Shown here one piece after another: positions 26,792 through 34,247 of a stretch of 64,000 nt of DNA. The stretch covers positions 1,358,546 to 1,422,545 of the forward strand of contig NZ_VCPC01000001.1 in assembly GCF_005938225.1 (NCBI RefSeq), in the 5' to 3' direction. Made by a program: the position numbers and the translations under genes. The stretch is from Arenibacterium halophilum (GTDB lineage: Bacteria > Pseudomonadota > Alphaproteobacteria > Rhodobacterales > Rhodobacteraceae). Below the pieces are notes generated by a model, which had not been told where the DNA came from, made no database searches, and saw nothing but the letters and a program-made list of their open reading frames with translations. Within the stretch, counting starts at the first letter, position 1, and each line of letters opens with the position of its first letter.

Positions 26792-28135
26792 TTAGTTGCG
26801 GTGGTCGATCGCCGACAGGCCCTTGAGGATATCGATGGCATAGGCCAGCTGGTAATCCTCTTCGCGCAGCTGCGCGGCGGCCTCTGCCTTGGCGCGATCT
26901 TCCTCGATCTGGCGGACCTCATCCTCGCTCAGGCTGTCGTTGTTCAGACGGCCCCGAAGATCGGCCTCGGACCGCGACCGCGACACGGCGCTTGCGGGCT
27001 CTTCCTCTTGCTCTGCGTTGGCAGGGCGGCGCGGCTGGGCCACCACGATGTCGGGCGACACGCCCAGCGCCTGGATCGAACGGCCCGAAGGCGTGTAATA
27101 GCGCGCGGTGGTCAGGCGCATCGCACCATCGCCCCGCAGCGGCATCACCGTCTGGACCGAACCCTTGCCGAACGACTTGGTGCCCACCACGATGGCGCGG
27201 CGGTGGTCCTGCAACGCACCGGCCACGATTTCCGAGGCCGAGGCCGAGCCGCCGTTGATCAACACGACCATCGGCTTGCCTTCGATCAGGTCGCCCGGCG
27301 TGGCGTTGAAGCGTTCGCCATCTTCCGGGTTGCGGCCCCGGGTGCTGACGATTTCGCCGGATTCAAGGAAGCTGTCCGACACCTTGATCGCCTGTGTCAG
27401 CAGACCACCGGGGTTGTTGCGCAGATCCAGCACGACGCCATTGATGTTGTCGATCCCGCCAGCTGCTTCAATCTGTTCCTTCAGCCCGGATTCGAGGTTC
27501 GGCGTGGTCTGGTCGTTGAAGGTGGTGACGCGCAGCACCACGGTTTCGCCCTGCGTACGGGTGCGGACCGCCGTCAGCTTGATGGTGTCGCGGATGATCG
27601 ACACGTCGAACGGTTCATCCTCGCCTTCGCGCACCACGGTAATCACGATTTCCGACCCGACCGGGCCGCGCATCATCTCAACCGCCTTGTCGAGTGTCAG
27701 GCCCAGAACCGATTCGCCGTCGACGTGGGTGATGAAATCGCCCGCTTCGATCCCGGCTTCGTCCGCCGGGGTGCCGTCGATCGGCGACACAACCTTGACG
27801 AAGCCTTCTTCCTGCGTGACCTCAATGCCAAGGCCGCCGAATTCGCCGCGCGTCTGAACGCGCATTTGCGCCGCATCGTCGGGGGCAAGATAGCTGGAAT
27901 GCGGATCAAGCGAGGTCAGCATCCCGTTGATTGCCGCCTCGATCAGCTTGGATTCATCGACCGGCTCGACATATTGCGCGCGGATGCGTTCGAAAATGTC
28001 GCCGAACAGATCAAGCTGTTCATAGACGCTGGAACTGCGGGCGTTTTCCTGAGCGATCAGCGGTCCGGCCACTTGTGTCGTTGCAATGACGCCGGCCAGG
28101 GTTCCGCCCAAAGCCGCCAACACGAATCTGTTCAT
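26792..28135 (-). CDS. ctpA: C-terminal processing protease (S41)
   Basis: 447 residues with a signal peptide or anchor at residues 1-29. A PDZ domain is at about 98-170 (GLGIEVTQEEGFVKVVSPID), followed by the S41 catalytic domain. The Ser in INGGSASASEIVAGALQ (about 299) and Lys in KSFGKGSVQT (about 324) form the dyad, 25 residues apart as in Prc/CtpA. It trims periplasmic proteins, in several bacteria including peptidoglycan hydrolases. The C-terminal 90 residues are charged and helical. It is the last gene after gpmI and envC-like, six bases downstream of the latter; the shared operon suggests it controls cell-wall hydrolysis. Confidence 0.92.
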   Translation of the reverse strand: MNRFVLAALGGTLAGVIATTQVAGPLIAQENARSSSVYEQLDLFGDIFERIRAQYVEPVDESKLIEAAINGMLTSLDPHSSYLAPDDAAQMRVQTRGEFGGLGIEVTQEEGFVKVVSPIDGTPADEAGIEAGDFITHVDGESVLGLTLDKAVEMMRGPVGSEIVITVVREGEDEPFDVSIIRDTIKLTAVRTRTQGETVVLRVTTFNDQTTPNLESGLKEQIEAAGGIDNINGVVLDLRNNPGGLLTQAIKVSDSFLESGEIVSTRGRNPEDGERFNATPGDLIEGKPMVVLINGGSASASEIVAGALQDHRRAIVVGTKSFGKGSVQTVMPLRGDGAMRLTTARYYTPSGRSIQALGVSPDIVVAQPRRPANAEQEEEPASAVSRSRSEADLRGRLNNDSLSEDEVRQIEEDRAKAEAAAQLREEDYQLAYAIDILKGLSAIDHRN

Positions 28136-28141
28136 TGGTTT

Positions 28142-29299
28142 CTATCCATCCTTATCGGTTCGGAACCATGTTTCGGGGTCCACGGGGCTGCCTGCCTCTC
28201 TGACCTCCATATAGAGCGTTTCTGAACGATCAGTTCCAGTGCCATCACCGCTTAGTGACAATATCGCACCAGATCCGGGCGTTGCACCGCCCATCAATCC
28301 GACCGGCGACCCCGCCGGCAGCACTTCACCCATCGCGCCGTAGACGTCGGAGAGGCCCGAGAGCACGAAAAGCAGATTGGCCTGGGGTTCAAGAATCACC
28401 ACGTTGCCCAAATCCAGCAGCGGACCGCGATAGCGCACGGTGGCCGCCGTCGGGGTCGTAACCAGCGCGCGGGGCCGGGTCGCCAGCACGATACCGGGGC
28501 GCCGGATACCCCCGGCATCGGCCTCGCCTGCGCGGCGCAGCACCACGCCTTCGACCGGCAACGCCAGATCGCCCTTTTGCGCCGTGATGTCAGCGTTCGT
28601 TTCCGCCACCGGCCCAGAGGCGATTTCCGACAGTCCGCTGGCAAAGGCGTCCAGCGTTTCGGTTGACGACAAAAGGATCGCGGTGCGCACCGGATCCTCG
28701 ACGAAGCGCAGCGGCAGATCGGTACGGTCGGCCACAGCCTGGCTCAGCTCGGCCCGTGCGGTCTGGACCCCGGCCAGCCCGTCCTCGAGCGTCTGCGCCG
28801 CGCTTTGCTGAAGCTGGCGCAGGGTGCGCACCTCGGTCAGGTCGCGGCGCAGGTCGGCGGCCTGCGCGGTCAGCCCCGGAGTCACATCGGCCAGCATCAT
28901 GCCCGACCGCGCGGCCCCCATCGGCCCCGAAGGGTGCAGCATCAGAACCGGAGGTGGCGCGGTGCCGATCACCTGGATCACGCCCAGCAGCCGGGCGATT
29001 TCGCCCTCGCGCGCCTGCAACTTGCGCTCCAGCATCGCCTCGCGCGTGGCGGCGCGGCGCAGCCCGTCGCGCATCGCGGCCAGCCCGGCCTCATACGCCT
29101 TCACCGTTTCCGTCAATGCGCGCACCCGGTCTCGGGCCGACACCGCCTGTTGCAAGGCAAGCGACGCGTTTTCCAGCTGATCGCTGGCCGCGCGGGCCGA
29201 TTGCGCCAGCGCCTCGGCGTCGGGTTGCTGCGCCGTGGCAGGCGCGGCCCCAAGCGATGCGGCCAAGGCGACGGTCAAGAGCGCGCGGCGCAGGGTCAT
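28142..29299 (-). CDS. EnvC-like murein hydrolase activator (degenerate LytM domain)
   Basis: 385 residues with a signal peptide ending PATAQQ. Residues about 25-230 are a long coiled-coil (ALAQSARAASDQLENASLAL onward), followed by a C-terminal LytM/M23-like domain near 245-380 (LPVEGVVLRRAGEADAGG, DLGNVVILEPQANLLFVLSG, GEVLPAGSPVGLMGG). The zinc ligands of active M23 peptidases (H-x3-D and H-x-H) are absent, as in EnvC, which activates amidases rather than cutting itself. It probably helps daughter-cell separation. Its start overlaps the gpmI stop by four bases (ATGA). Confidence 0.85.
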   Translation of the reverse strand: MTLRRALLTVALAASLGAAPATAQQPDAEALAQSARAASDQLENASLALQQAVSARDRVRALTETVKAYEAGLAAMRDGLRRAATREAMLERKLQAREGEIARLLGVIQVIGTAPPPVLMLHPSGPMGAARSGMMLADVTPGLTAQAADLRRDLTEVRTLRQLQQSAAQTLEDGLAGVQTARAELSQAVADRTDLPLRFVEDPVRTAILLSSTETLDAFASGLSEIASGPVAETNADITAQKGDLALPVEGVVLRRAGEADAGGIRRPGIVLATRPRALVTTPTAATVRYRGPLLDLGNVVILEPQANLLFVLSGLSDVYGAMGEVLPAGSPVGLMGGATPGSGAILSLSGDGTGTDRSETLYMEVREAGSPVDPETWFRTDKDG

Positions 29300-30819
29300 G
29301 CAAGCAGGCTCTGGCCGGTCATTTCCTCGGGCTGAGGCAGACCCATCAGCGCCAGAAGCGTCGGCGCAAGATCGGCCAATCGCCCGTTATTCAGCTGCGC
29401 GCCCTCAGGCCCGCCAACCAGCGCGACGGGCACCGGGTTGGTGGTATGCGCGGTGTGCGGCCCGCCGGTGTCAGGGTCGACCATCAGCTCGCAATTGCCG
29501 TGATCGGCGGTGACGATCATCGCACCGCCCGCCGCCTTCAGCGCCTCGACCACGCGGCCCAGCCCGGTATCGACGGCCTCGCAGGCCGCGATTGCGGCGC
29601 TCAGATCGCCGGTATGGCCCACCATGTCGGGGTTCGCGTAATTCGTCACGATCAGGTCATACCCCGCCTCGATCGCGGCGACGAAACGGTCGGTCACCTC
29701 GGCCGCAGACATCTCGGGTTGCAGATCATAGGTCGCGACGGCGGGCGATTTCGGCATGAAGCGGTCTTCGCCTTCTGCCGGGGTTTCGACGCCGCCGTTC
29801 AGGAAAAACGTGACGTGGGGGTATTTTTCAGTCTCGGCCAGCCGGAACTGGCTGCGGCCCTGTTTCGCGACCCATTCGCCCAGCGTGTTGCGGATTTCGG
29901 CCTTGGGATAGGCGGTTGTCATATAGGTGGAGTGATCGGTCGAATAATCGACCATCCCCAGCAGCGCGGCCCATTCGGGGCGTTTGCCGGTGTCGAACCC
30001 GTCGAACCCCGGCGCGCCGATGGCGGCAAGGATTTCGCGCGCCCGGTCGGCACGGAAGTTCAGGCAGAACACACCGTCGCCGTCTTTGGCACCCGCGTAG
30101 CCACCGATGGCGGTCGGCTGGATGAATTCGTCGGTTTCGCCGCGGCCATAGGCGGTGGCAATGGCCTGATCGGCGGTTTCGGCCTGCATCGCGTCACCAC
30201 CCACGCCACGCACCATGCAATCATAGGCGCGCGACACGCGCTCCCACCGGTTGTCGCGGTCCATCGCGAAATAGCGCCCGATCACAGTGGCAATGTGCGC
30301 GCCCTCGGGCAGCTCGCCCGCAAGTTGCGCGACAAAGGCATCGGCGGATTTCGGGGCCACGTCGCGCCCGTCGGTGATGGCGTGCAGCGCCACGGGCACG
30401 CCCGCCTCTGCGATCACCCGCGCGGCGGCAAGAATGTGGGTCAGGTGTCCATGCACGCCGCCATCTGACACCAGCCCGAACAGATGCGCGGTGCCGCCGC
30501 TGGCCTTCATCGCGTCGATGAAGCCAAGGATCGCGGCGTTTTCAAAGAAGCTGCCGTCTTCGATGGCAAGGTCGATCTGGCCAAGGTCCATTGCCACCAC
30601 GCGGCCCGCGCCGATGTTGGTATGCCCGACTTCGGAATTGCCCATCTGCCCGCTGGGCAGGCCGACATCGGGGCCGTGGGTGATCAGCTGGGCGTGCGGC
30701 CCCTGCATGATCGCGTCAAAGGCCGGGGTGCGGGCCAGATGCGGCGCGTTCGCCTCGGTTCGCTCACTCAGGCCCCAGCCATCAAGAATGCACAGGACGA
30801 CGGGTTTGGGCGGGTTCAT
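29296..30819 (-). CDS. gpmI: 2,3-bisphosphoglycerate-independent phosphoglycerate mutase
   Basis: 507 residues. The catalytic Ser lies in MGNSEVGHTNIGAGR (residues about 61-75). Metal-binding motifs ILDGWGL at the start and NYANPDMVGHTGD with VTADHGNCE near the end are intact. It interconverts 3- and 2-phosphoglycerate in glycolysis/gluconeogenesis with two Mn ions. It heads the gpmI-envC-ctpA operon, an arrangement common in alphaproteobacteria. Confidence 0.95.
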   Translation of the reverse strand: MNPPKPVVLCILDGWGLSERTEANAPHLARTPAFDAIMQGPHAQLITHGPDVGLPSGQMGNSEVGHTNIGAGRVVAMDLGQIDLAIEDGSFFENAAILGFIDAMKASGGTAHLFGLVSDGGVHGHLTHILAAARVIAEAGVPVALHAITDGRDVAPKSADAFVAQLAGELPEGAHIATVIGRYFAMDRDNRWERVSRAYDCMVRGVGGDAMQAETADQAIATAYGRGETDEFIQPTAIGGYAGAKDGDGVFCLNFRADRAREILAAIGAPGFDGFDTGKRPEWAALLGMVDYSTDHSTYMTTAYPKAEIRNTLGEWVAKQGRSQFRLAETEKYPHVTFFLNGGVETPAEGEDRFMPKSPAVATYDLQPEMSAAEVTDRFVAAIEAGYDLIVTNYANPDMVGHTGDLSAAIAACEAVDTGLGRVVEALKAAGGAMIVTADHGNCELMVDPDTGGPHTAHTTNPVPVALVGGPEGAQLNNGRLADLAPTLLALMGLPQPEEMTGQSLLA

Positions 30820-30899
30820 AGGGGTGCCTCGCTTGGCTTTGCGCGTGTTTCGCGCCTTGTAACGGCTGGCGGGGGCTTAGGAAACCCCGGGTGCGGCGG

Positions 30900-33788
30900 T
30901 CACGGCGGGGTCAGGAAGGGGCGCAGCAGCGCCATCGGATGCGCCTTGAGGCTGAGCCTTGTGGCGACATAATCCTCGACCACCGACTCTCCCAGTGTCA
31001 TCGGGGCCAGCGTGGCGGCAGGTTCATGGGCCAGCTCGTCGCCCAGATCCCGTGAAAACAGCGGCAGCGGTTCCGTCCCGGCAATGGCGCGCGCGGCCCA
31101 CAGCGCCTCGCGCCGCGACAGGCCCAGCGCGGCAAAGGCATCCGCCTCGGCCAGCCGCTCGATCGTGGCGCGGCTTAGCCCGGCGCGGCGCCACAGGTCG
31201 GCCACCTGATGATAGCCATTGCCCCGCGCCGCCGTGATCCAGCCAGCGTCTTCCTCGGACAGGCCCTTGATCTGGCGGAACCCCAGCCGCAGCGCCAGCC
31301 CGCCGTGGCCGTCGGGCTCCATCGTGTTGTCCCAGAAGCTGGCGTTGATCTCGACCGGGCGGACCGTCACCCCGTGTTCGCGGGCGTCGCGCACGATCTG
31401 GGCCGGGGCGTAGAACCCCATCGGCTGGGAATTCAGCAGCGCGCAGGCAAAGATGCCGGGGTGGTGGTGCTTGACCCATGCGCTGGCATAGACCAGCAGC
31501 GCAAAGGACGCCGCGTGGCTTTCGGGAAAGCCGTAGGATCCGAAGCCCTCGATCTGGGAAAAGCAGCGTTCGGCGAAATCGTTGTCATAGCCGTTTTTCG
31601 CCATGCCGCGCAGGAACAGCCCCCGGAATTCGCTGACGTTGCCGTGTTTCTTGAAGGTCGCGAGCGAGCGGCGCAACCGGTCGGCCTGGTCGGGGGTGAA
31701 GCCCGCGCCGACGATGGCGATCTGCATCGCCTGTTCCTGGAACAGCGGCACGCCCAGCGTCTTGCCGAGCACCGCGCCCAGCGCGTCCGAGGGAAAACTC
31801 ACCTGTTCCTCGCCGTTGCGACGGCGGATGTAGGGATGCACCATGTCGCCCTGGATGGGCCCGGGCCGGATGATCGCCACCTCGATCACGAGGTCATAAA
31901 AATTGCGCGGCCGCATCCGGGGCAGGAAGTTCATCTGCGCCCGGCTTTCCACCTGGAACACGCCGATACTGTCGGCACGACATAACATGTCATAGACGCG
32001 CGGATCCTCGGGCGGCAGCGTTGCCAGCGCATGGCGGGTGCCGTGGTGGCGCGCAATCAGGTCAAAGGCCTTGCGGATGCAGGTCAGCATCCCAAGGCTC
32101 AGCACGTCGACCTTGAGGATGCCCAGCGCGTCGATATCGTCCTTGTCCCAGCAGATCACGGTGCGGTCGGCCATGGCGGCGTTTTCGATCGGCACCAGTT
32201 CATCCAGCCGCCCGCGCGTGATGATGAAGCCCCCCACATGCTGCGAGAGATGACGCGGAAAACCGTCGATCTCGCGCACCAGGTCAAGGGTCTGGCGCAG
32301 GCGGCGGTCGCCCGGGTCAAGCCCGATCTCGCGCAGGCGCGAGTCTTCCAGCCCCGAGGAGGAAAAGAACCCCCACAGCTGCGAGGAGAGCGCGGCGATG
32401 GTATCCTCGCTCAGCCCCATGGCGCGGCCCACCTCGCGGATGGCGCGCTTGCCGCGATAGTGGATCACCGTGGCGCACAGCCCGGCCCGGTCGCGGCCAT
32501 AGCGGTCATAGATGTGCTGGATCACCTCTTCGCGGCGTTCGTGTTCGAAATCCACGTCGATGTCGGGCGGCTCGTCGCGCGCCTCGGAGACGAAGCGTTC
32601 AAACACCATGGTCCCGATCTCGGGGCTGACCGAGGTGATGCCAAGGCAGTAGCAGACCACCGAATTGGCCGCCGAGCCGCGCCCCTGGCACAGGATGTCG
32701 CGGCTGCGGGCGAAGGCGACGATATCGTGCACCGTCAGGAAGTAGGGCGCATAGCGCAGCCGCGCGATCAGGGTCAGCTCGTGCTGCATCATCGCCTGCA
32801 CCCGCGCGGGCGCGCCCGAGGGATAGCGCCAGGCCAGCCCCTCGGCCGCAAGCCGGGCCAGCCGGTCATCGGCGGTTTCGCCGGTTCCGGCCTCGGAGGG
32901 GTATTCATAGCGCAGCTCGTCCAGCGAGAACGTCAGGCTCTGCGCCAGGGCGCTCGCCGCATCGACAGCGATTTCGTGACCGGCGAACAGGCGGTACATT
33001 TCGGCGGTGCCGCGCAGGCGCTGTTCGCCGTTGGCCAGCGCCGCGCGGCCCAGTTGATCGACCCGGCAGCGCAGGCGGATGGCGCTGAGCACATCGGCCA
33101 GCCGGCGCCGGTTGCGGTGCATCCGGGGCGCGGCGCTGGCCAGCAGGGGCAGCCCCAGCGATGCGGCCTCGGCCGCGAGCGTGTCGAACCGGCGCGCGTC
33201 GGCACCATCGTAGGCGGGGGTCAGCAGCAGGTGCATCTGCCCGTCAAAGCGGCGCGTCAACGCATCCATATGCGGCCCCCACCCGCCCGCGCCGCCCGGC
33301 GACTGGCCCGCCTGTGGCCACAGCAGCAGGTGCAGCCCCTCGGGCCGCTCCAGCAGGTCGGACAGGGTGAGGTGGCAATCGCCCTTGGCCGCACGCAACC
33401 GCCCCGCCGACAGGATACGGCACAGGTTGCCCCAGCCGGTACGGTCGCGGGTCAGCACCGTGATCGGCGGGGCATCGGCGAACAGCAGCCGCGCCGCCGG
33501 GATCAGCCGGGGCACATTGCAGAGCGGAAAGGACGCGGACCGCGCCAGCTCCGGCGGACAGGGCGGCCCGATGGGCGCATGGGCGCTGTCCCACGCCTGC
33601 CGCTCGCGCACCTCGCGCGCGATGGAGCGCGCCGCCGCATGGGCGCGCACGATTCCCGCCACCGAATTGTCATCGGCAATCGCCAGCGCCGGATGGCCCA
33701 GCGCGCAGGCTTCGGCCATGTATTCCTCGGGGTGCGACGCCCCGGTGAGGAAGGTGAAGTTGGATTGGGCAGAGAGTTCGGCAAACAT
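30900..33788 (-). CDS. dnaE2: Error-prone DNA polymerase, C-terminally short
   Basis: 962 residues; family members usually have about 1050-1100. The N-terminal PHP domain starts FAELSAQSNFTFLTGASHPE. The palm motifs PPDIDVDFEHERREEVIQHI and CWDKDDIDALGILKVDVLSL carry the catalytic aspartates, and the finger and helix-hairpin regions are present. The protein ends at SLKAHPMALLRPFLTPP and a stop. The expected OB-fold region (about 100 residues) is missing, and only 80 bases separate the stop from gpmI, so no remnant is seen. It performs damage-induced mutagenic synthesis. No imuA or imuB is adjacent. A LexA-like site overlaps its promoter. Confidence 0.88.
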   Translation of the reverse strand: MFAELSAQSNFTFLTGASHPEEYMAEACALGHPALAIADDNSVAGIVRAHAAARSIAREVRERQAWDSAHAPIGPPCPPELARSASFPLCNVPRLIPAARLLFADAPPITVLTRDRTGWGNLCRILSAGRLRAAKGDCHLTLSDLLERPEGLHLLLWPQAGQSPGGAGGWGPHMDALTRRFDGQMHLLLTPAYDGADARRFDTLAAEAASLGLPLLASAAPRMHRNRRRLADVLSAIRLRCRVDQLGRAALANGEQRLRGTAEMYRLFAGHEIAVDAASALAQSLTFSLDELRYEYPSEAGTGETADDRLARLAAEGLAWRYPSGAPARVQAMMQHELTLIARLRYAPYFLTVHDIVAFARSRDILCQGRGSAANSVVCYCLGITSVSPEIGTMVFERFVSEARDEPPDIDVDFEHERREEVIQHIYDRYGRDRAGLCATVIHYRGKRAIREVGRAMGLSEDTIAALSSQLWGFFSSSGLEDSRLREIGLDPGDRRLRQTLDLVREIDGFPRHLSQHVGGFIITRGRLDELVPIENAAMADRTVICWDKDDIDALGILKVDVLSLGMLTCIRKAFDLIARHHGTRHALATLPPEDPRVYDMLCRADSIGVFQVESRAQMNFLPRMRPRNFYDLVIEVAIIRPGPIQGDMVHPYIRRRNGEEQVSFPSDALGAVLGKTLGVPLFQEQAMQIAIVGAGFTPDQADRLRRSLATFKKHGNVSEFRGLFLRGMAKNGYDNDFAERCFSQIEGFGSYGFPESHAASFALLVYASAWVKHHHPGIFACALLNSQPMGFYAPAQIVRDAREHGVTVRPVEINASFWDNTMEPDGHGGLALRLGFRQIKGLSEEDAGWITAARGNGYHQVADLWRRAGLSRATIERLAEADAFAALGLSRREALWAARAIAGTEPLPLFSRDLGDELAHEPAATLAPMTLGESVVEDYVATRLSLKAHPMALLRPFLTPP

Positions 33789-33797
33789 GACCGCCCC

Positions 33798-33826
33798 ATT
33801 ATATTCACGTTTTGTTCTTATGTGGA
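33798..33826 (-). promoter_or_regulatory. dnaE2 promoter with LexA-like operator
   Basis: Reading leftward, a perfect -10 TATAAT (33803-33798) stands 10 bases before the ATG, with TCCACA as a weak -35 at 17 bases. Between them GAAC-N7-GAAT (33817-33803) departs by one base from the alphaproteobacterial LexA box GAAC-N7-GAAC and overlaps the -10. Transcription would start at or within a few bases of the ATG, so the message is probably leaderless. Confidence 0.65.
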
Positions 33827-33940
33827 GTCACGCTTTCACGCGGCAACCCGTCACGGCCGCCCGGGGGATGCGGGGCTTGCGGGTTCGCGCGGCCTGACCC
33901 ATAAGGAACACAGCCACCATTTGTGACAGGATCCGCCGCG

Positions 33941-34123
33941 ATGACCATTGACGCGCCCGAAACCAAGACCGTGGACAGCTATCGCATTGCCTGCGACGGG
34001 GGCGAAGGCGCGCTGGGCCATCCCCGCGTCTGGCTGAGCATTCCGCATGACACCGGCTGGGTCGAATGCCCCTATTGCGACTGCAAGTTCGTCCACTCGG
34101 GCGCGGCTGACAGCGCGCACTGA
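33941..34123 (+). CDS. Zinc-finger protein, zf-CHCC family
   Basis: 60 residues from the ATG at 33941. Metal ligands are Cys in RIACDGG, His in [10 protein letters not shown] and two Cys in ECPYCDCKF, the C-H-C-C pattern shared with the complex I accessory subunit NDUFS6. Length and pattern fit the short bacterial zf-CHCC proteins, whose role is unclear. It is divergent from dnaE2 and lies 124 bases upstream of polA. Confidence 0.8.
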   Translation: MTIDAPETKTVDSYRIACDGGEGALGHPRVWLSIPHDTGWVECPYCDCKFVHSGAADSAH

Positions 34124-34247
34124 CGCCCCGGCCAGCGCGCGCCCCGGACCGCCGTCCCAAGATCCCCGCCAAAGATCCCCGATTGCCCATGCCGCCGCGA
34201 TGCGGGATAACCCCGTGGACGCGTGGAACAGGGCAAAGGGGCGGATC

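Noticed and set aside
32031..33926. Antisense open frame over 600 codons across dnaE2
   Set aside because: Overlaps a gene with clear polymerase motifs; composition (Gln, Arg, His, Gly-rich) is typical of antisense readings.
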